A stretch of DNA of 64,000 nucleotides from Mantamonas sphyraenae (taxonomy: Eukaryota > CRuMs > Mantamonadidae). The notes beneath the pieces were generated by a model that saw nothing but the letters and a program-made list of their open reading frames with translations, was not told the origin of the DNA and searched no databases. A program made the translations under genes and the position numbers. The DNA lies in assembly GCA_026936335.1 (NCBI GenBank), contig JAPMXV010000050.1, positions 210,102-274,101 on the forward strand, written 5' to 3'. Each line of letters starts with the position of its first letter. Position 1 is the first letter of the stretch. This document shows, in pieces, positions 10,408 to 21,190 of the stretch.

Positions 10408-10785
10408 CTACAATGAGATTTCCACGTCGTTTGAACCCCCAGTTCCACTGTACACATCTTTGCCCGTCTTTCCTGCGGCTACGTTGCGTTGCACGCTGGG
10501 CAGGCGCACAATGCCGATCGATTCGGGCAGCTGCTCGCCCAGGGTTTCGAGTGTTTCGTGACGCACCAGCGTAAACGCAGGCTGGGCCTCCTTCAACTCG
10601 CTCACCTGTGCGTCAAGTTTTGTCCTGTGTTCCAGCCACGCACGCGTCTTTTCTGTGATGTTGTCCACGCCCGCCAGCTCGCGCGCCACCTTGCGCTGCC
10701 TCGCATTCGCCTTTTGCGTCTGGGACACCTTGTCGCTGATGCGTTTGACTGAGCCACGGAACTGCACGGCGGCAGCGCAAGACAA
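10408..10785 (-). CDS. Small uncharacterised coiled-coil protein
   Basis: This 125-residue protein has an N-terminal two thirds rich in Lys, Arg, Glu and Gln with heptad-like spacing (about residues 8-80) and a flexible Gly/Ser-rich tail. I do not recognise a family. It lies tail-to-tail with the HAD gene (7-base gap) and 112 bases downstream of TRM61 on the same strand. A polypyrimidine/CAG acceptor-like site sits just inside the frame near 10763, so a short upstream exon replacing the annotated start is possible. Confidence 0.45.
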   Translation of the reverse strand: MSCAAAVQFRGSVKRISDKVSQTQKANARQRKVARELAGVDNITEKTRAWLEHRTKLDAQVSELKEAQPAFTLVRHETLETLGEQLPESIGIVRLPSVQRNVAAGKTGKDVYSGTGGSNDVEISL

Positions 10786-10897
10786 TGGAGTGTGTGACGT
10801 GTGTCAGGGGGACAGAGAGAGAGAGAGAGTGTGTGTGTGTGGTGGTGGCTTGAGGGGTGGGGTGGGACAACCGACCATGCTTTGCTTTCGTTTGCAT

Positions 10898-12157
10898 TCA
10901 TTCGCGCGCACTCTCTGATGATTCCCTCTGCTGTGCTCTTTGGCTGTTGTACGCCTCAATCTCCTCGTCGCTGACGTCAAGTGGCCTTGTGGCAAAGGTG
11001 AGGTAACTTGTGTGCCCTCGTTGGTCTGAGAACTCTCGTGTGCTCACTGTGGCCCGTGTGCCATTCTTGCTCCTCAGTGCCTCCACGCGTGCCCGGTACG
11101 CCGCCTTTTTGGCCTGTTTCCTCTCCCTTCGCTGCCGTTTGATGTCCTGTCGTGTCTGTTCGTCGTCCTCCGCTGCGTTTTCGCTTCGTTCACGCTTGCC
11201 ACTGGCATTGATTGTGTCGTTGGTGCCGTCGTCGTTGCTGTCACGGTTCTTGCTTGTGTTGGCGGTGGATGTGTTGTTTGTGCGCGAACCACTGTGGCTG
11301 GGTTCGTCGTCGTCGTCGTCGTCGTCGTCGTCCTCCGCCTTGTCTGCGTCACCAAACCAGGGCACGACCATCTCACGCATCTTGACCTCGACAGGCAGTT
11401 CCAAACACTCGATGGTGTGCACATCCATGAATCCCAGGTCCCGCAGTTTGTTTGCGGTGCGCTGGACTTGTTCGATGCAAGGGCTGAAGCAGCAGATCTT
11501 CCCGCCCTCCCGCAGGGCGTTGCGAGCGTTCTCCGCAGCCAACCACGGGGCGGGCAGGTCGAGAAACACGGCGTCGACCTTTTCCACCACATCGCCCGAC
11601 GCCAGGGCGAAGCCTTGTGCGCAGACGTCGCGGTGAGTGACGGTGACCAAAGTGTCGGGCAACCCGAGCTGGGCAAACTCCTCGGCAGCCTTGGTGGCAC
11701 GTGTTTCGTTGAACTCAAAGGTGTACAAATGACCCGAGGGGTGGACGGCACGTGCAAAGCAGGTGGACAGCGAGCCTGTGCCTGTGCCAGCCTCGACGAC
11801 GCATGCGCCTGGGGCAAGCCCCAACTTTAACGTGATGACACCCTTGTCAATGTTGTACACCACCTGTGTGCGATGGGTCAACGCTTTGGTCCACAGCTCG
11901 CTGCTCGGGTGCAGAAGCATCACAAAACCCGCTGTGCCCAGGAATTTGCTGCCGAACGGATGGCCCACCCACTCGTCGTGCGGGAACAGGCCGTACGTGT
12001 TGTGATACTGGCCCCCCTTTTCCACCCACACCGGTTTATACGATTTGGGTCCGTCGCACACAATCACAAGGTCCCCGTAGTCGATTGTGTCCTTGACATG
12101 CACCAACGAGTTGCGACTCGCGCTGCTGCTGCTGCTGCTGCTGCTCCCTTTCGACAT
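10898..12157 (-). CDS. TRMT61A: tRNA (adenine-58-N1)-methyltransferase catalytic subunit
   Basis: This is the catalytic subunit of the tRNA m1A58 methyltransferase, which acts with a TRM6 partner in the nucleus. Motifs include TRM61-type LLHPSSELWTKALTHRTQ, the SAM-binding loop VVEAGTGTGSLS and the catalytic-site motif DLPAPW. The product is 419 residues from the ATG at 12157, which opens MSKG followed by a poly-serine run. An in-frame ATG at 12229 would add 24 residues encoded by the CA/TG repeat and seems less likely. After the catalytic core a ~110-residue acidic/Asn/Lys-rich insertion (poly-Asp, then basic) precedes a conserved-looking terminus, making it longer than the human protein (~290). 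Confidence 0.88.
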   Translation of the reverse strand: MSKGSSSSSSSSASRNSLVHVKDTIDYGDLVIVCDGPKSYKPVWVEKGGQYHNTYGLFPHDEWVGHPFGSKFLGTAGFVMLLHPSSELWTKALTHRTQVVYNIDKGVITLKLGLAPGACVVEAGTGTGSLSTCFARAVHPSGHLYTFEFNETRATKAAEEFAQLGLPDTLVTVTHRDVCAQGFALASGDVVEKVDAVFLDLPAPWLAAENARNALREGGKICCFSPCIEQVQRTANKLRDLGFMDVHTIECLELPVEVKMREMVVPWFGDADKAEDDDDDDDDDEPSHSGSRTNNTSTANTSKNRDSNDDGTNDTINASGKRERSENAAEDDEQTRQDIKRQRRERKQAKKAAYRARVEALRSKNGTRATVSTREFSDQRGHTSYLTFATRPLDVSDEEIEAYNSQRAQQRESSESARE

Positions 12158-12211
12158 CCCCGCAAATGAGTTGGCTGCAGGAGGGGGAAAATGAAATCCA
12201 TTGTGTGGATT

Positions 12212-12256
12212 GTGCATGTGCATGTGCATGTGTGTGTGTGTGTATGTGTGTGTGTC
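12212..12256. repeat. TG-rich microsatellite between TRM61 and Rab24-like genes
   Basis: Alternating TGCATG and TG dinucleotides fill the space between two co-oriented minus-strand genes. It is probably 5' leader of TRM61 or 3' flank of the Rab gene. No motif is recognised. Confidence 0.7.
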
Positions 12257-13191
12257 TCAGCATGAGCAGCTGTCGTCGTCGTCGTTCCAGCCTTTCTCCT
12301 TGCCGCCGATCTCGACGAGGCCCCTGTCTTCTTCGGCACCCTTCTTGCTGGTTTTGTCGCGGCGTTCGGTGAACCAAAACGAGCAGGCGTGCTGGAAGAT
12401 GGACGACACAGCCGCAAAGGGATCCTTCTCCTCTATGTCGCCCTCCTCGTACTTGGACGACGTCTCGAAGTACTTGCCGCCAATCGAGCGAGCGTACAAC
12501 TGCCCTTCCTGGCTGCTTACCTGGCGTGGTGCTCGCTTGCGGTGCACCAGGTCAATCTTGGTGCCGACAACCACAGGCACAAAGCTGTTCCCACTGTTCA
12601 CCGCACGTGTGGCCTCCAGGTAGGTTTCCAGTTGCTCGAAAGAGTCGCGATCGGTCAAGTCTGTCCTCGGGAACACAAGCAAACCACCCCCCCCCGCGCA
12701 AAGGGTGTCAGTCGCATGCGGCGTGAGAGCGAAGCGTTGAGGTGGGCGGCGGTGCAACAACGTACCAAAAACCAGCAGAGCAATGGATGCGTTGCGGTAG
12801 TACATGCGGGACAGCGACTTGAACGACTCCTGGCCAGCCGTGTCCCAGATACCAATCACCAATCTCTCGTTCTCGGGCGACCTCCACTTGCGGCTCATGT
12901 ACGCCGCACCCACAGTCTGCACAGCCGCCATGTGTGCAAGCGAGGCGAGCGGAACGCGCCCTTGCAGGTGTCAGTCGAGCGTGTGTGGGCTTGGTAAAAG
13001 GGCAGCGTGGGCCGGAATGGCAGCGCGTGCACACGCGTCGCAGCGGAACCCACCGATTGCGGAGAGTCGCCAAATTGGTTATACATGAGTCTGGTGAGAA
13101 AGGTGGTTTTGCCCACGGATGACTTGCCCACCACGATCATCTTGGCGTCAATGCGGTCGACTCCCGCCGGGCCGGGGCTTGTGGAGGACAT
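12257..13191 (-). CDS. Rab24-like small GTPase (three exons)
   Basis: This is a Rab-family GTPase predicted in membrane traffic. Exons 13191-13054, 12916-12766 and 12660-12257 join in frame (donors GTGGGT and GTACGT, acceptors GTGCAG and GGACAG) to give 230 residues. G1 is GKSSVGKTT, the switch region reads TVGAAYMSR, G3 is IWDTAGQESF, G4 is VGTKIDL and G5 is ETSSK. It ends in CSC, a Rab-type geranylgeranylation signal. The TVGAA effector loop resembles Rab24, which has TIGAA, more than other Rabs, hence the subfamily guess. An insertion of acidic residues follows G5. It is divergent from the ABHD13-like gene with 167 bases between. Confidence 0.82.
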
Positions 13192-13358
13192 GGACGCTGG
13201 ACAGGGGATAGGCAGAACGCAAAGTGGGTCAGCACGGGTGCATAGGGTGTGTATGGAGCCAGCACGGCTGATAGTGAGCACAAAAAGTGCATACGTACGG
13301 CGAGGGGTGGCTGGTTGTGTGGGTGTGCGCGGACGCCGCCAACTTGAACCGAGCAGCG
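13192..13358. promoter_or_regulatory. Divergent intergenic region between Rab24-like and ABHD13-like genes
   Basis: These 167 bases between two head-to-head starts must include both promoters. I see no TATA box or clear repeated element. The role is inferred from position. Confidence 0.35.
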
Positions 13359-14608
13359 ATGGTGAGTGGCACACGACAGGGAGAGGGGGGGGAGCAGAAA
13401 ACAGGAACAGGGGGAATCTGACATTGGCATTGGCACCGTCCTTGGCACACAGTTTGGGTACGACCTGGGTTGGCTGGACACCATTCTGACGGGTGTGCTG
13501 GGCTTGCTGGTTACATTTGCGGTTGTACTGTACACCCTTCAGGACAAACTGCTGTATTATCCGCAGTTGCCCGAGGGATCACGCAGTACGTAGCAGGGAG
13601 AGGAAGGGGACGAGGAGGAGAGATGGCTGACGCACGCGCTCCCTTTCTGCACGCACTGGTGTCGCAGCAAGCTTTGCGTTTACACCCGACCATTGGGGCA
13701 TTGAGTACGACGACGTGATGATTGAGTGCAGCGACAAGGTGAAGATCCATGCGTGGCTGTTGAAGCAGCCAGCGCACAGGTTGTCGCTGGCACCCACGGT
13801 GCTCTACTTCCACGGAAACGCAGGCAGTACGTTGCGCGCGAGGGAGAGCAGGGAGAACAGCGTGTGAGGTGAAGAAAGGGAGAAAAGGGCAAGGGGCACA
13901 CGGTGACGCTGTTGTATCGCCTCTGTGGGGGCACATGGCTGACACACTCGCGCTCCAAAAACGAGAGCAGACATTGGACACCGGATGCACAACGCAGGCA
14001 CGATGCATGCGCTGGGGTTGAATGTGCTCATGGTCGAGTATCGTGGCTATGGCAAGTCTGAGGGCACAGTGAGCGAAGAAGGCATCAAGATGGACGGCGA
14101 GGCGGCGCTGGACTACGTGCTGGGGCGGGAGGATCTGAACCGGGACGCGTTGATCCTGTTTGGTCGCTCACTGGGCGGGGCTGTGGCTGTGCATGTGGCA
14201 AACAAGCGACAAGACCAGATCAAGGCGTTGATTGTGGAAAACACTTTCCTGGGCATTGACGACCTGATCGACGTGCTGTTTCCGCTGTTGACGCCGTTCA
14301 AGTTCCTCAGCCGCAACAAACTGGCCAGCAAGGAGCTGATGGGCAGCCTGAGTCTGCCTGTGCTCTTTCTTTCTGGACGCAAGGATGAACTGGTGCCGCC
14401 TGCCCACATGGACAAGCTGTATTCGCTGGCCACAAAGTCAAGCGACAAGGTCATGCACATGTTCTCGCAGGGGACACACAACATGACCCCCAACGAGCCT
14501 CACTACTATCTCCACCTGTACAACTTTCTCACCTCTCTCTTTGTCAAGAACCAACTCATGCTGGACAAGAGCCAGATCCCCCAGCGGCTGGTGGGAAAGC
14601 TGCGGTGA
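13359..14608 (+). CDS. ABHD13: ABHD13/Bem46-type alpha/beta hydrolase, membrane-anchored (four exons)
   Basis: This is a serine hydrolase of the ABHD13 family, anchored by one N-terminal membrane helix (TILTGVLGLLVTFAVVLY). The proposed exons are 13359-13361, 13453-13585, 13668-13826 and 13971-14608, giving 310 residues. The first exon would be the ATG alone, followed by a GTGAGT donor. Across the last two introns the protein reads FHGNAGNIGHRM, a near-perfect match to the family, which validates those junctions. The nucleophile is in GRSLGGAVA, the acid in SGRKDELVPP and the histidine in GTHN. The physiological substrate is unknown. No alternative in-frame ATG exists in the exon 2 frame, so initiation at 13359 is the best model but needs a transcript. 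Confidence 0.82.
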
Positions 14609-14797
14609 GCTTCGGTGGGAGCATCGGAGTGTGTGTGTGTGTGTGTGTATGGGGATGAATGTTGGCAATGGATGGATGTTTGATGTTTGCGGTGTTCTCC
14701 GATGTGGAGAGGTGGGAAAACGACTTTGGCGCGTTTGCACTGCGCTGCCGCTGCCATCTCAAAGCCATTTTCATCAACGTCAAGCCACAGCCCCGCG

Positions 14798-16560
14798 ATG
14801 TCAGATCGATTGCACACGTTTGGACAACATCAAGACGACCCGTACAGTGGGTCGGAGAGTGAAAGCAGCACGAGCAGCGTGAAACGAACGCGCAAACCGC
14901 GACGTTACCAGGGGGAGGTGCCGCTGAGTGAGTTTTCCCGTTCAGGTGTGCACATCACTACAACGAGTGGGAGTGCACCGTGTCTAGGGTCACAGATGGG
15001 CGTGGGGACGGACATTGGAGGGCGGGAGGGGCGACGGTGCTTTTCTGCGAATTTCTGGTTTTCGGGTTTTGGCAAAGCGCGCAAACACAGCAGATCCCAC
15101 GGGGAGAGGCAGAAGGGACAGCGAGCTGACACGCAGCACGGGTGGGAAACAGACGCCAACAAGGAACGACGACTGCACAATGTGGGCCGCAAGGGCAGCC
15201 GACGCCACAAGCGTTGGGCAAACTCCCACTTTTATCTGAACTCGCTGCACAGCGGGTCTGTGGACGCCAAGGGTCAGCATCTCAAGTCGAGCACAGCCAC
15301 ACGGCTGGAGTTGAGTATGTTGAACTGGTACAGCGACCAGCTGGGCACGAACAACACCAAGCGGGAGTTTGCTCGGCTGTACGAAGAGCGCAACCTGGCG
15401 TTTTTCGATCCGCTGCGCAGCGTCGACGTCGACGTGCACGAAAAGGTGCGTTGTGGAGAGTGGACGTGTGGCGGATGAGGCTGTGGTGAGCTGTGCTGAC
15501 GCATGGCCATCGGCACATGGCTGCCGCCCCGATGACCCAGATGATGCAATTCCTTCAGGAGTGCCTGGACGAGGGGAAGCCACGACGCGGCAAAGGCAGC
15601 TCGAGTGAGGAGGGTAGCGACAGTGATAGTGACTGGAGCGATGACCAAGAGACGGAACAATCGGAGGAGCAGAAGGCGGATCAGCACGGGAGCAGCGTGG
15701 GAAGCAGCATCGGAAGCAGCAGCAGCAGCAGCAACAGCGGCAGCAGCATGCTCGGAAGCACCAGTTCCTTTGACATGGAAGAAGGCGTGGAGGTGGTCGA
15801 ACTGGACAGTGACTACACCGAATCGGAGTGGGAGTCTGAAACCGACCAAGGCTTCACAAGCAGCGCGAGCACAGGCAAGGCGCATGCGTCCGGTGCGTCG
15901 TCGATGACAGAGGAGGAGCGTGTGGCGGCGCGTGCAGCGGCACGGCGCAGGCGTCGACGACGCAAGCGGTACGTGCCCAAGATGGCGCCGAGCACTGTAC
16001 GCTTGCTGGAACGCGTGGTGCACCACGATTTTGTGACCAGCATCGACGAGGCAGTGTATGGCTTTGTGCAGGAAAACAGGCAACACCCGGCCAAGAAGAA
16101 GGGGTATGTGAACGTGGATTGCGAGCCGCTGGTGCTTGATCTTCCGATCTCCTTCCACCGCCTGGTGGCTCACCACATCGCCGACTACTACGGCCTGGAG
16201 AGCGAGAGCTTTTGGACATTGGACGACCAGCGCATGATGCGTGTGTCGTTTCCAGCCAAGTATCACCGTCGTCGCATTCCTGCGTCGCGGCTGAAGGACT
16301 ATGTGGTGCTGCAGTTGGACAGCATGGCACTGGCAAAGCGTACAGCCTCGGGCGGCAAAGGCAGCCCGGAGCCTCAGGGCAAGGATGGATCACCATCGAG
16401 GACCCCAGGCACAGCCACAAGTGGCAGCGAGTTGTCGGACAGCTCAAACCGCTCGTCGCGCAGTCGCAACATCCGTGCGCGTCTCAAGAAGGAGCGCAAG
16501 GCCAAGCGACGCATCAAGGCCAACCAGAACACCATTGATGGCATCCCCGTGTGGGAGTAG
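14798..16560 (+). CDS. R3H-domain nucleic-acid-binding protein (two exons)
   Basis: Exons 14798-15445 and 15541-16560 join in phase 0 (donor GTGCGT, acceptor CCCAG) to give 555 residues. A C-terminal-half R3H domain reads PISFHRLVAHHIADYYGL, with the Arg-x3-His core that binds single-stranded nucleic acids. N-terminal to it are a basic region, a SNSHFY-like conserved patch (ANSHFYLNSLHSG), an acidic/serine-rich linker and a poly-Arg tract just before the domain. The C-terminus is basic. No G-patch is seen. A stretch at about 14947-15095 is AT-richer with tracts resembling an intron and could be spliced out, although the frame stays open. A role in RNA processing is an inference from the R3H domain. 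Confidence 0.7.
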
Positions 16561-16620
16561 CAAAGGGTTTGTGCGGTGGTCATCGCAACAGAACAAAACA
16601 CGGTGCACACACTCTCTTCG

Positions 16621-17504
16621 ATGCGAGCTCGGACGTGGCAGACGCTTGCGTTGGGATGCAGCGTGGCAGTGGTAGTGTGTTGCATGCTTGCGGGCGTGCA
16701 GGCGGAGCAGGAGAGCGAGTTTGAGTCGCTGAAACGCTCGGCCATGGTCTTTTACGACCGCAAGGACTACAACTCGGCCACCAAGCTGCTTTCACAGGCC
16801 CTGGACAAAGATCCAGACGACACAGAGACGCTGACGCTGTTTTGCGACTCGCTGCGCGGTCAGGGTAGGTTGGAAGGGCGCGGGTGAGGCGTGCGCACGT
16901 TTCCACGTGGCGATTCCGGACACGAGACTGACGGACGCCGTCTGCGCGCACGAGGACAGGGCGCACGGCCAACGCGGCATGCCAGTGCAAAAAGGCCTTG
17001 CAGGAGACAAAGGATTATCTGAAGGCATACGTGGTGCTGGGCCACACGTACCATGACCAGGGAAAAACGCTGTGGGCCAAGGGAACGCTGGACCAGGCAA
17101 TGCGGCAGGCACCTGTGCAGGCCCGTCGCATGATGAAGGAGCGAGGCCTGGAAATGTACTTTCCAGAAAGGTTTGTGGCGCCTGATCCGGCGACGCAGCC
17201 GAAGCGCAAGGAGAAGTTCCGCGAGGACCGCATCAGGGAGATTAAGCAAGCAAACGAAGACAAGCAGCGACGGGAGGAGGAGCGGGTGCGCCAGCAGAAG
17301 GAAGCGGAGCGGGAGGAGCGGCTGAACAAGATCCGAGAGATGGAGAAGGAGCAGTACCAAAACTCGGGGGCGTTTACGTATGGCCAAGGCGCAGCCGACC
17401 AGAGTGGAGGCGCCTCGGGGGCATTTGGCGCACACCCGCACGACATCAACCAGTTTGCCAGCACCGAGGGTATTGCACAGCACCAGCAGGCCGGGTCGCA
17501 TTGA
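16621..17504 (+). CDS. Secretory-pathway TPR protein with charged coiled-coil tail (two exons)
   Basis: Exons 16621-16864 and 16960-17504 join in phase 1 (donor GTAGGT, acceptor GGACAG) to give 262 residues. A signal peptide is clear (LALGCSVAVVVCCMLAGVQA). About three TPR-like helical pairs follow (AMVFYDRKDYNSATKLLSQAL, then ALQETKDYLKAYVVLGHTY, then GTLDQAMRQAP). The next ~100 residues are a highly charged helix rich in Lys, Arg and Glu, then a Gly/Ala/His-rich tail. The layout recalls the TPR half of ER co-chaperones such as DNAJC3, but there is no J domain, so no exact ortholog is claimed. Confidence 0.62.
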
Positions 17505-17521
17505 GAGCAAAATGCCCCACT

Positions 17522-19235
17522 TCACCAGTTCTCCTTGAGCCAGTCTCGCCAGTTCTTGCCTGCCTTTGTGTTGCCATCGGGCGCAGCGTCGCTGTCGAGG
17601 TTGCCTTGCTGGTCAACCGAGGCACGCACAGGCCTGCCCTTGCGTGTGGGACGCGTGTGTGCGCTCGCCATGCGTTCGTCTCGTGTTTGCTTCTGCTCGC
17701 GTGCCTCGAGCTGTTGTTCGTTGAGGGCGCTGATCTTGCGTGTGTGTGTCTTTGCACTTGTGCTGGGACTTGCAGCCACGCTCTTGTCTGCACGCACTGT
17801 CTGCATGCCGCCCATTCCGGTGATAATCACGCTGACGCGCACCCTTCCGTCCAGGGTGGAGTCGAAGCTGCTGCCAAAGATGATGTTTGCATCCGGATGC
17901 ACCTGCTCACCCACAAAGTTGCTCACTTCGTTGATTTCAAACAAAGTCAGGTCGTTGCCGCCGCTGACGGAGATGAGCACCCCTCGCGCATCCTCCACGT
18001 CCACGTTGGCCAGCAGCGGGTTCTTGAGTGCCGCTTTGGCTGCATCCAGGGCCCGTGTGTCGCCTCCTGCCTCGGCTGTGCCCATGAGGGCCTTGCCGGC
18101 GTCCTTCATCACCGTTTTGACGTCGGCAAAGTCTAGGTTGATGAGACCCGGCTGGATGATGAGGTCTGTGACGCCCTTGACGCCTCTGTACAACACGTCA
18201 TCGGCCATGCGAAAGGCATCGGCAAACGTGGTCTGCTTGCTGGCCATGCGCAGCAAATTTTGGTTGGGAATGACAATCATGGTGTCCACGACGCGCTCCA
18301 GCTCAATCATCCCCTGGTCCGCAAGGCGTTGGCGCTGTTTGCCCTCAAACCCAAAGGGTTGTGTGACCACGGCCACGGTGAGCATGCCTGCCTTTTTGGT
18401 GTGTTCGGCAATGACCGGAGCGGCGCCTGTTCCGGTGCCTCCACCCATGCCAGCTGTGATGAACACCATGTTGGAGCCCTGAATGTGTTGCATCACCTCT
18501 TGGATGCCCTCTTGGGCAGCCTCGCGTCCCACGTGTGGTTGTGCGCCTGCGCCGAGCCCCTGGGTTACGGTGGCGCCAAGTTGCACGCGCTTCTCGCTCA
18601 GCGAGTCACCCAGTGCCTGTGCGTCTGTGTTGGCCACCACAAACTCCACGCCAGCCAGCTGCGAGGCAATCATGTTGTTGACTGCGTTTCCGCCAGCGCC
18701 GCCGACGCCGATGACGCTGATCAGCGGGGTGGTGGCGAAATCTGAGCGGGAAAACACGCGAGACGGTGTTAGCGAGCGAATGCCAAAACGTATGCCATGG
18801 ACACAGTGCACAGGGGGTCACTCACTAAACACTTCACTCTTGGTGCGCTTTGTCTGCGTCCTGGTCTGCTGTTCGTGGGCCGGGGCCTGTTGTTCGGCAG
18901 CTTGGGTCGTGCGCGGACGACGCGGTTTCACGGGCGGCTTGCCTTGCATGCGCTTGTTGCGTGCCTCGAGGATTTCTGCACGCGACCGACGTCTCTGCTT
19001 GAGCATCTGGTCGACCTGGTCAGCGTCGTCCTGGTCGCTGCGTGCACAGGGCGTGGTGAACACGGGCCGGTGCGTGGAGGCGAGCACCGAAGCTGGATTT
19101 TGGCGGGAAGAGGCCGAGGGGACGATGTTAGTGGACGATGCAGATGATGCATAGCATGGAAGGATGTGTGTGTGTGCGTGTATGTTTGGCGAGAGGAAGT
19201 GCGGGGTGTGTTTGAGTGCACGTACCTTGCGGCAT
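17522..19235 (-). CDS. ftsZ: Mitochondrial-type FtsZ division GTPase (three exons)
   Basis: This tubulin-like GTPase forms the organelle division ring. Proposed exons 19235-19226, 19092-18826 and 17522-18741 (read on the minus strand) give 498 residues. Donors are GTACGT and GTGAGT, and acceptors are TCCAG and CTCAG. The core begins [18 protein letters not shown] and has the signature [12 protein letters not shown]; the T7 loop region and the C-terminal FtsZ subdomain are complete. The sequence is of the alphaproteobacterial type, hence mitochondrial. A ~90-residue basic N-terminal extension encoded by exon 2 would be the targeting region. The tail ends [10 protein letters not shown] and lacks the usual FtsA/ZipA-binding conserved peptide. 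The 10-base first exon is the least certain part. Confidence 0.85.
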
Positions 19236-19461
19236 GCGTGTACGACGAGCAGCAGCACGAGCAAACTGGCAGGGTTGGGAATCCGTGTGTCAGCGCGAGG
19301 ATGGATGAGAAGGAAAGCGGCGGGGAAGGAGGATGGACCCAAGCGGTGGATGATGGTGGAGGGTGGTGGTGGAGGGTGATGGTGGGGTACCATTGGAGAT
19401 TGGGATGGGTGCGCTGGCGCGGGAAAGTGAACCGGCGCGCACGACCTTTCCCGCCGGCGGC
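19236..19461. promoter_or_regulatory. Divergent intergenic region between FtsZ and OCRE-like gene
   Basis: This 226-base region separates two head-to-head genes. It has a GGTGG-rich stretch at about 19346-19385. No TATA box is seen. The role is inferred from position. Confidence 0.35.
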
Positions 19462-21136
19462 ATGTCGGAACAACAGCTGTACGAGCTACGTGCAGAGGAT
19501 GGGTCTGTGTACTACCACGATGGAACGTACTACTATGACGAAAACGGGTTTGCGTTTTACTACACGGAGCTGGGCGACGTAGTGTACGTGGACGCAGACG
19601 GGAACCCTTACTACGTGGATGCAGAAGGTCAGGCATACTACTACCGAGACCACGAAGTGCCAGCACCGATGCAGGCGCTGTCACAGGGGACGACAGACAC
19701 GTCACGGTTCGAGGTGGCGAGCAACAGCGCGATGGGCTCGGTGGAAACAAGTTCGGCAAGGATGGAACAGCAGCGCCTGAAACAGGCGGCAGCGAGCAAG
19801 AAAAGGGTGAAAGCAAACGGGGAAAAGGCGCAACAAAAGAGCAGAAGCGCACGGTCGAAGAACAATCTGAAGCAGGCGGCGTCTGCGAGCAGCAGCGGGA
19901 GCAGCGGGAGCAGCGGGAGCAGCAAGGGCGGGTCGCACCATGGAGGACGATCGAGTGGGAGCAGGGACAAGGGAAAGGGCAAGAGCAGGAGTAAGGGACA
20001 TTCGGGGAAGGGAAAGTCGGGAAGGGGCGAAGAGATTGCGTTGAAGGAGCGGAACGGGGATCTATTTATGGGCGTTTCGCCGGCGTCGCGCAAAGCTGCA
20101 AAGAAGAAGCGGTTGGAGGAGGAGATCAGCGCAGTGACGACGCCTATGGCGAAGCAGCGCAGCCACGTGCGCAGCAAGACCAAAATGCGTGCGGCAGGCG
20201 TGGGCAGTTCACACGGGATGCGAGAGCGCGAACTGGAGCGGGAGGATTCGTCGCGGATGGATCCGTCGAAGCGAGCGCGGCACAACTGGGGCAAGGCACG
20301 CGCAGCGGCCAAGCTTCTGGTGGAGGAGGTGAAAGTGACGGAGCGCATTGCTGCGTTCAAGAGCGTGCCCAAATCCTTCAAATGGGTGACGTACTTTGAA
20401 GGGGAGAAGCGGTTCGACGTGGTGACCAAGTAAGGAGAAAACGGGCCAGAAACGGATGCCCGTAGCGTGGAAGGCGCCCACACAGACAGCCACTGACACA
20501 CGCATACACACACACACGTACACAACGGACACACGTGACTGTGCACACAGGTACCCACAACCAGAGGACACGGATGACGATGTGTCTGTGCAGTACCTGG
20601 GCAACGAACCCGGTTGGGTGGACGACATCGGGCCCGTGCTCATTCGGTACGCAGGCGGGCTGGCGTTGAACGTAATCCCCGTGCGCGAGTGGTACGTGGT
20701 TCAAAAGATCCTGCCGTTTGTGGAGCTGAAGCAGCGCAAGGCGCCGCTGCTGTTGGTGCCGTCGTACGAGGTGACCGAGACGCACGAAGAGATCACCCGG
20801 TACGGAGGCGAGCAGCGAGAGGACAGCAAGTTCCAGGTGGTTCACCAAACCGTGGATATGTTTCACACCATCCGCGGCTTCAGCAAGCTGGACCGCAACG
20901 TGTCGCCCGGGGCGAAATTTCGCTGCTTTCTGGCATGGGCAAATTCAGACTGGGGCGACGACGTGGCTCACTTTAAGAAGTACCTGGGCGAAGATGACGA
21001 CGGTTTTGTCACACCACTGTTCTGGCGCATCTTTTGCTGCGAGTGTGAACCGGACTTTAACGTGGAAGACCGCGGTGTGCTGGAAAAGGTGTACGCATTG
21101 CCCATTCTGGGTCCCAAGGCGCTGCTGAAGAGATGA
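19462..21136 (+). CDS. OCRE-like tyrosine-rich protein with large uncharacterised C-terminal domain (two exons)
   Basis: Exons 19462-20429 and 20551-21136 join in phase 2 (donor GTAAGG, acceptor CACAG) to give 517 residues. The first ~60 residues are imperfect octamer-like aromatic repeats (YYHDGTYYYDENGFAFYY, then YYVDAEGQAYYYRD), as in the OCRE motif of RNA-processing proteins. Residues ~95-290 are low-complexity and basic (Ser/Gly/Lys/Arg-rich, nuclear-signal-like). The last ~200 residues look globular and are rich in Trp, Phe and Val, but I do not recognise the family. A nuclear RNA-related role is suggested by the OCRE-like repeats only. Confidence 0.55.
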
Positions 21137-21190
21137 GGGGAACATGGGTGACTACAGTAGATGCCCATGGAATATACATTAAAAACGCCC

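Noticed and set aside
17522-19235. Plastid origin of FtsZ
   Set aside because: The core resembles the alphaproteobacterial/mitochondrial type and no plastid-type gene is nearby. A tree would be needed to be certain.
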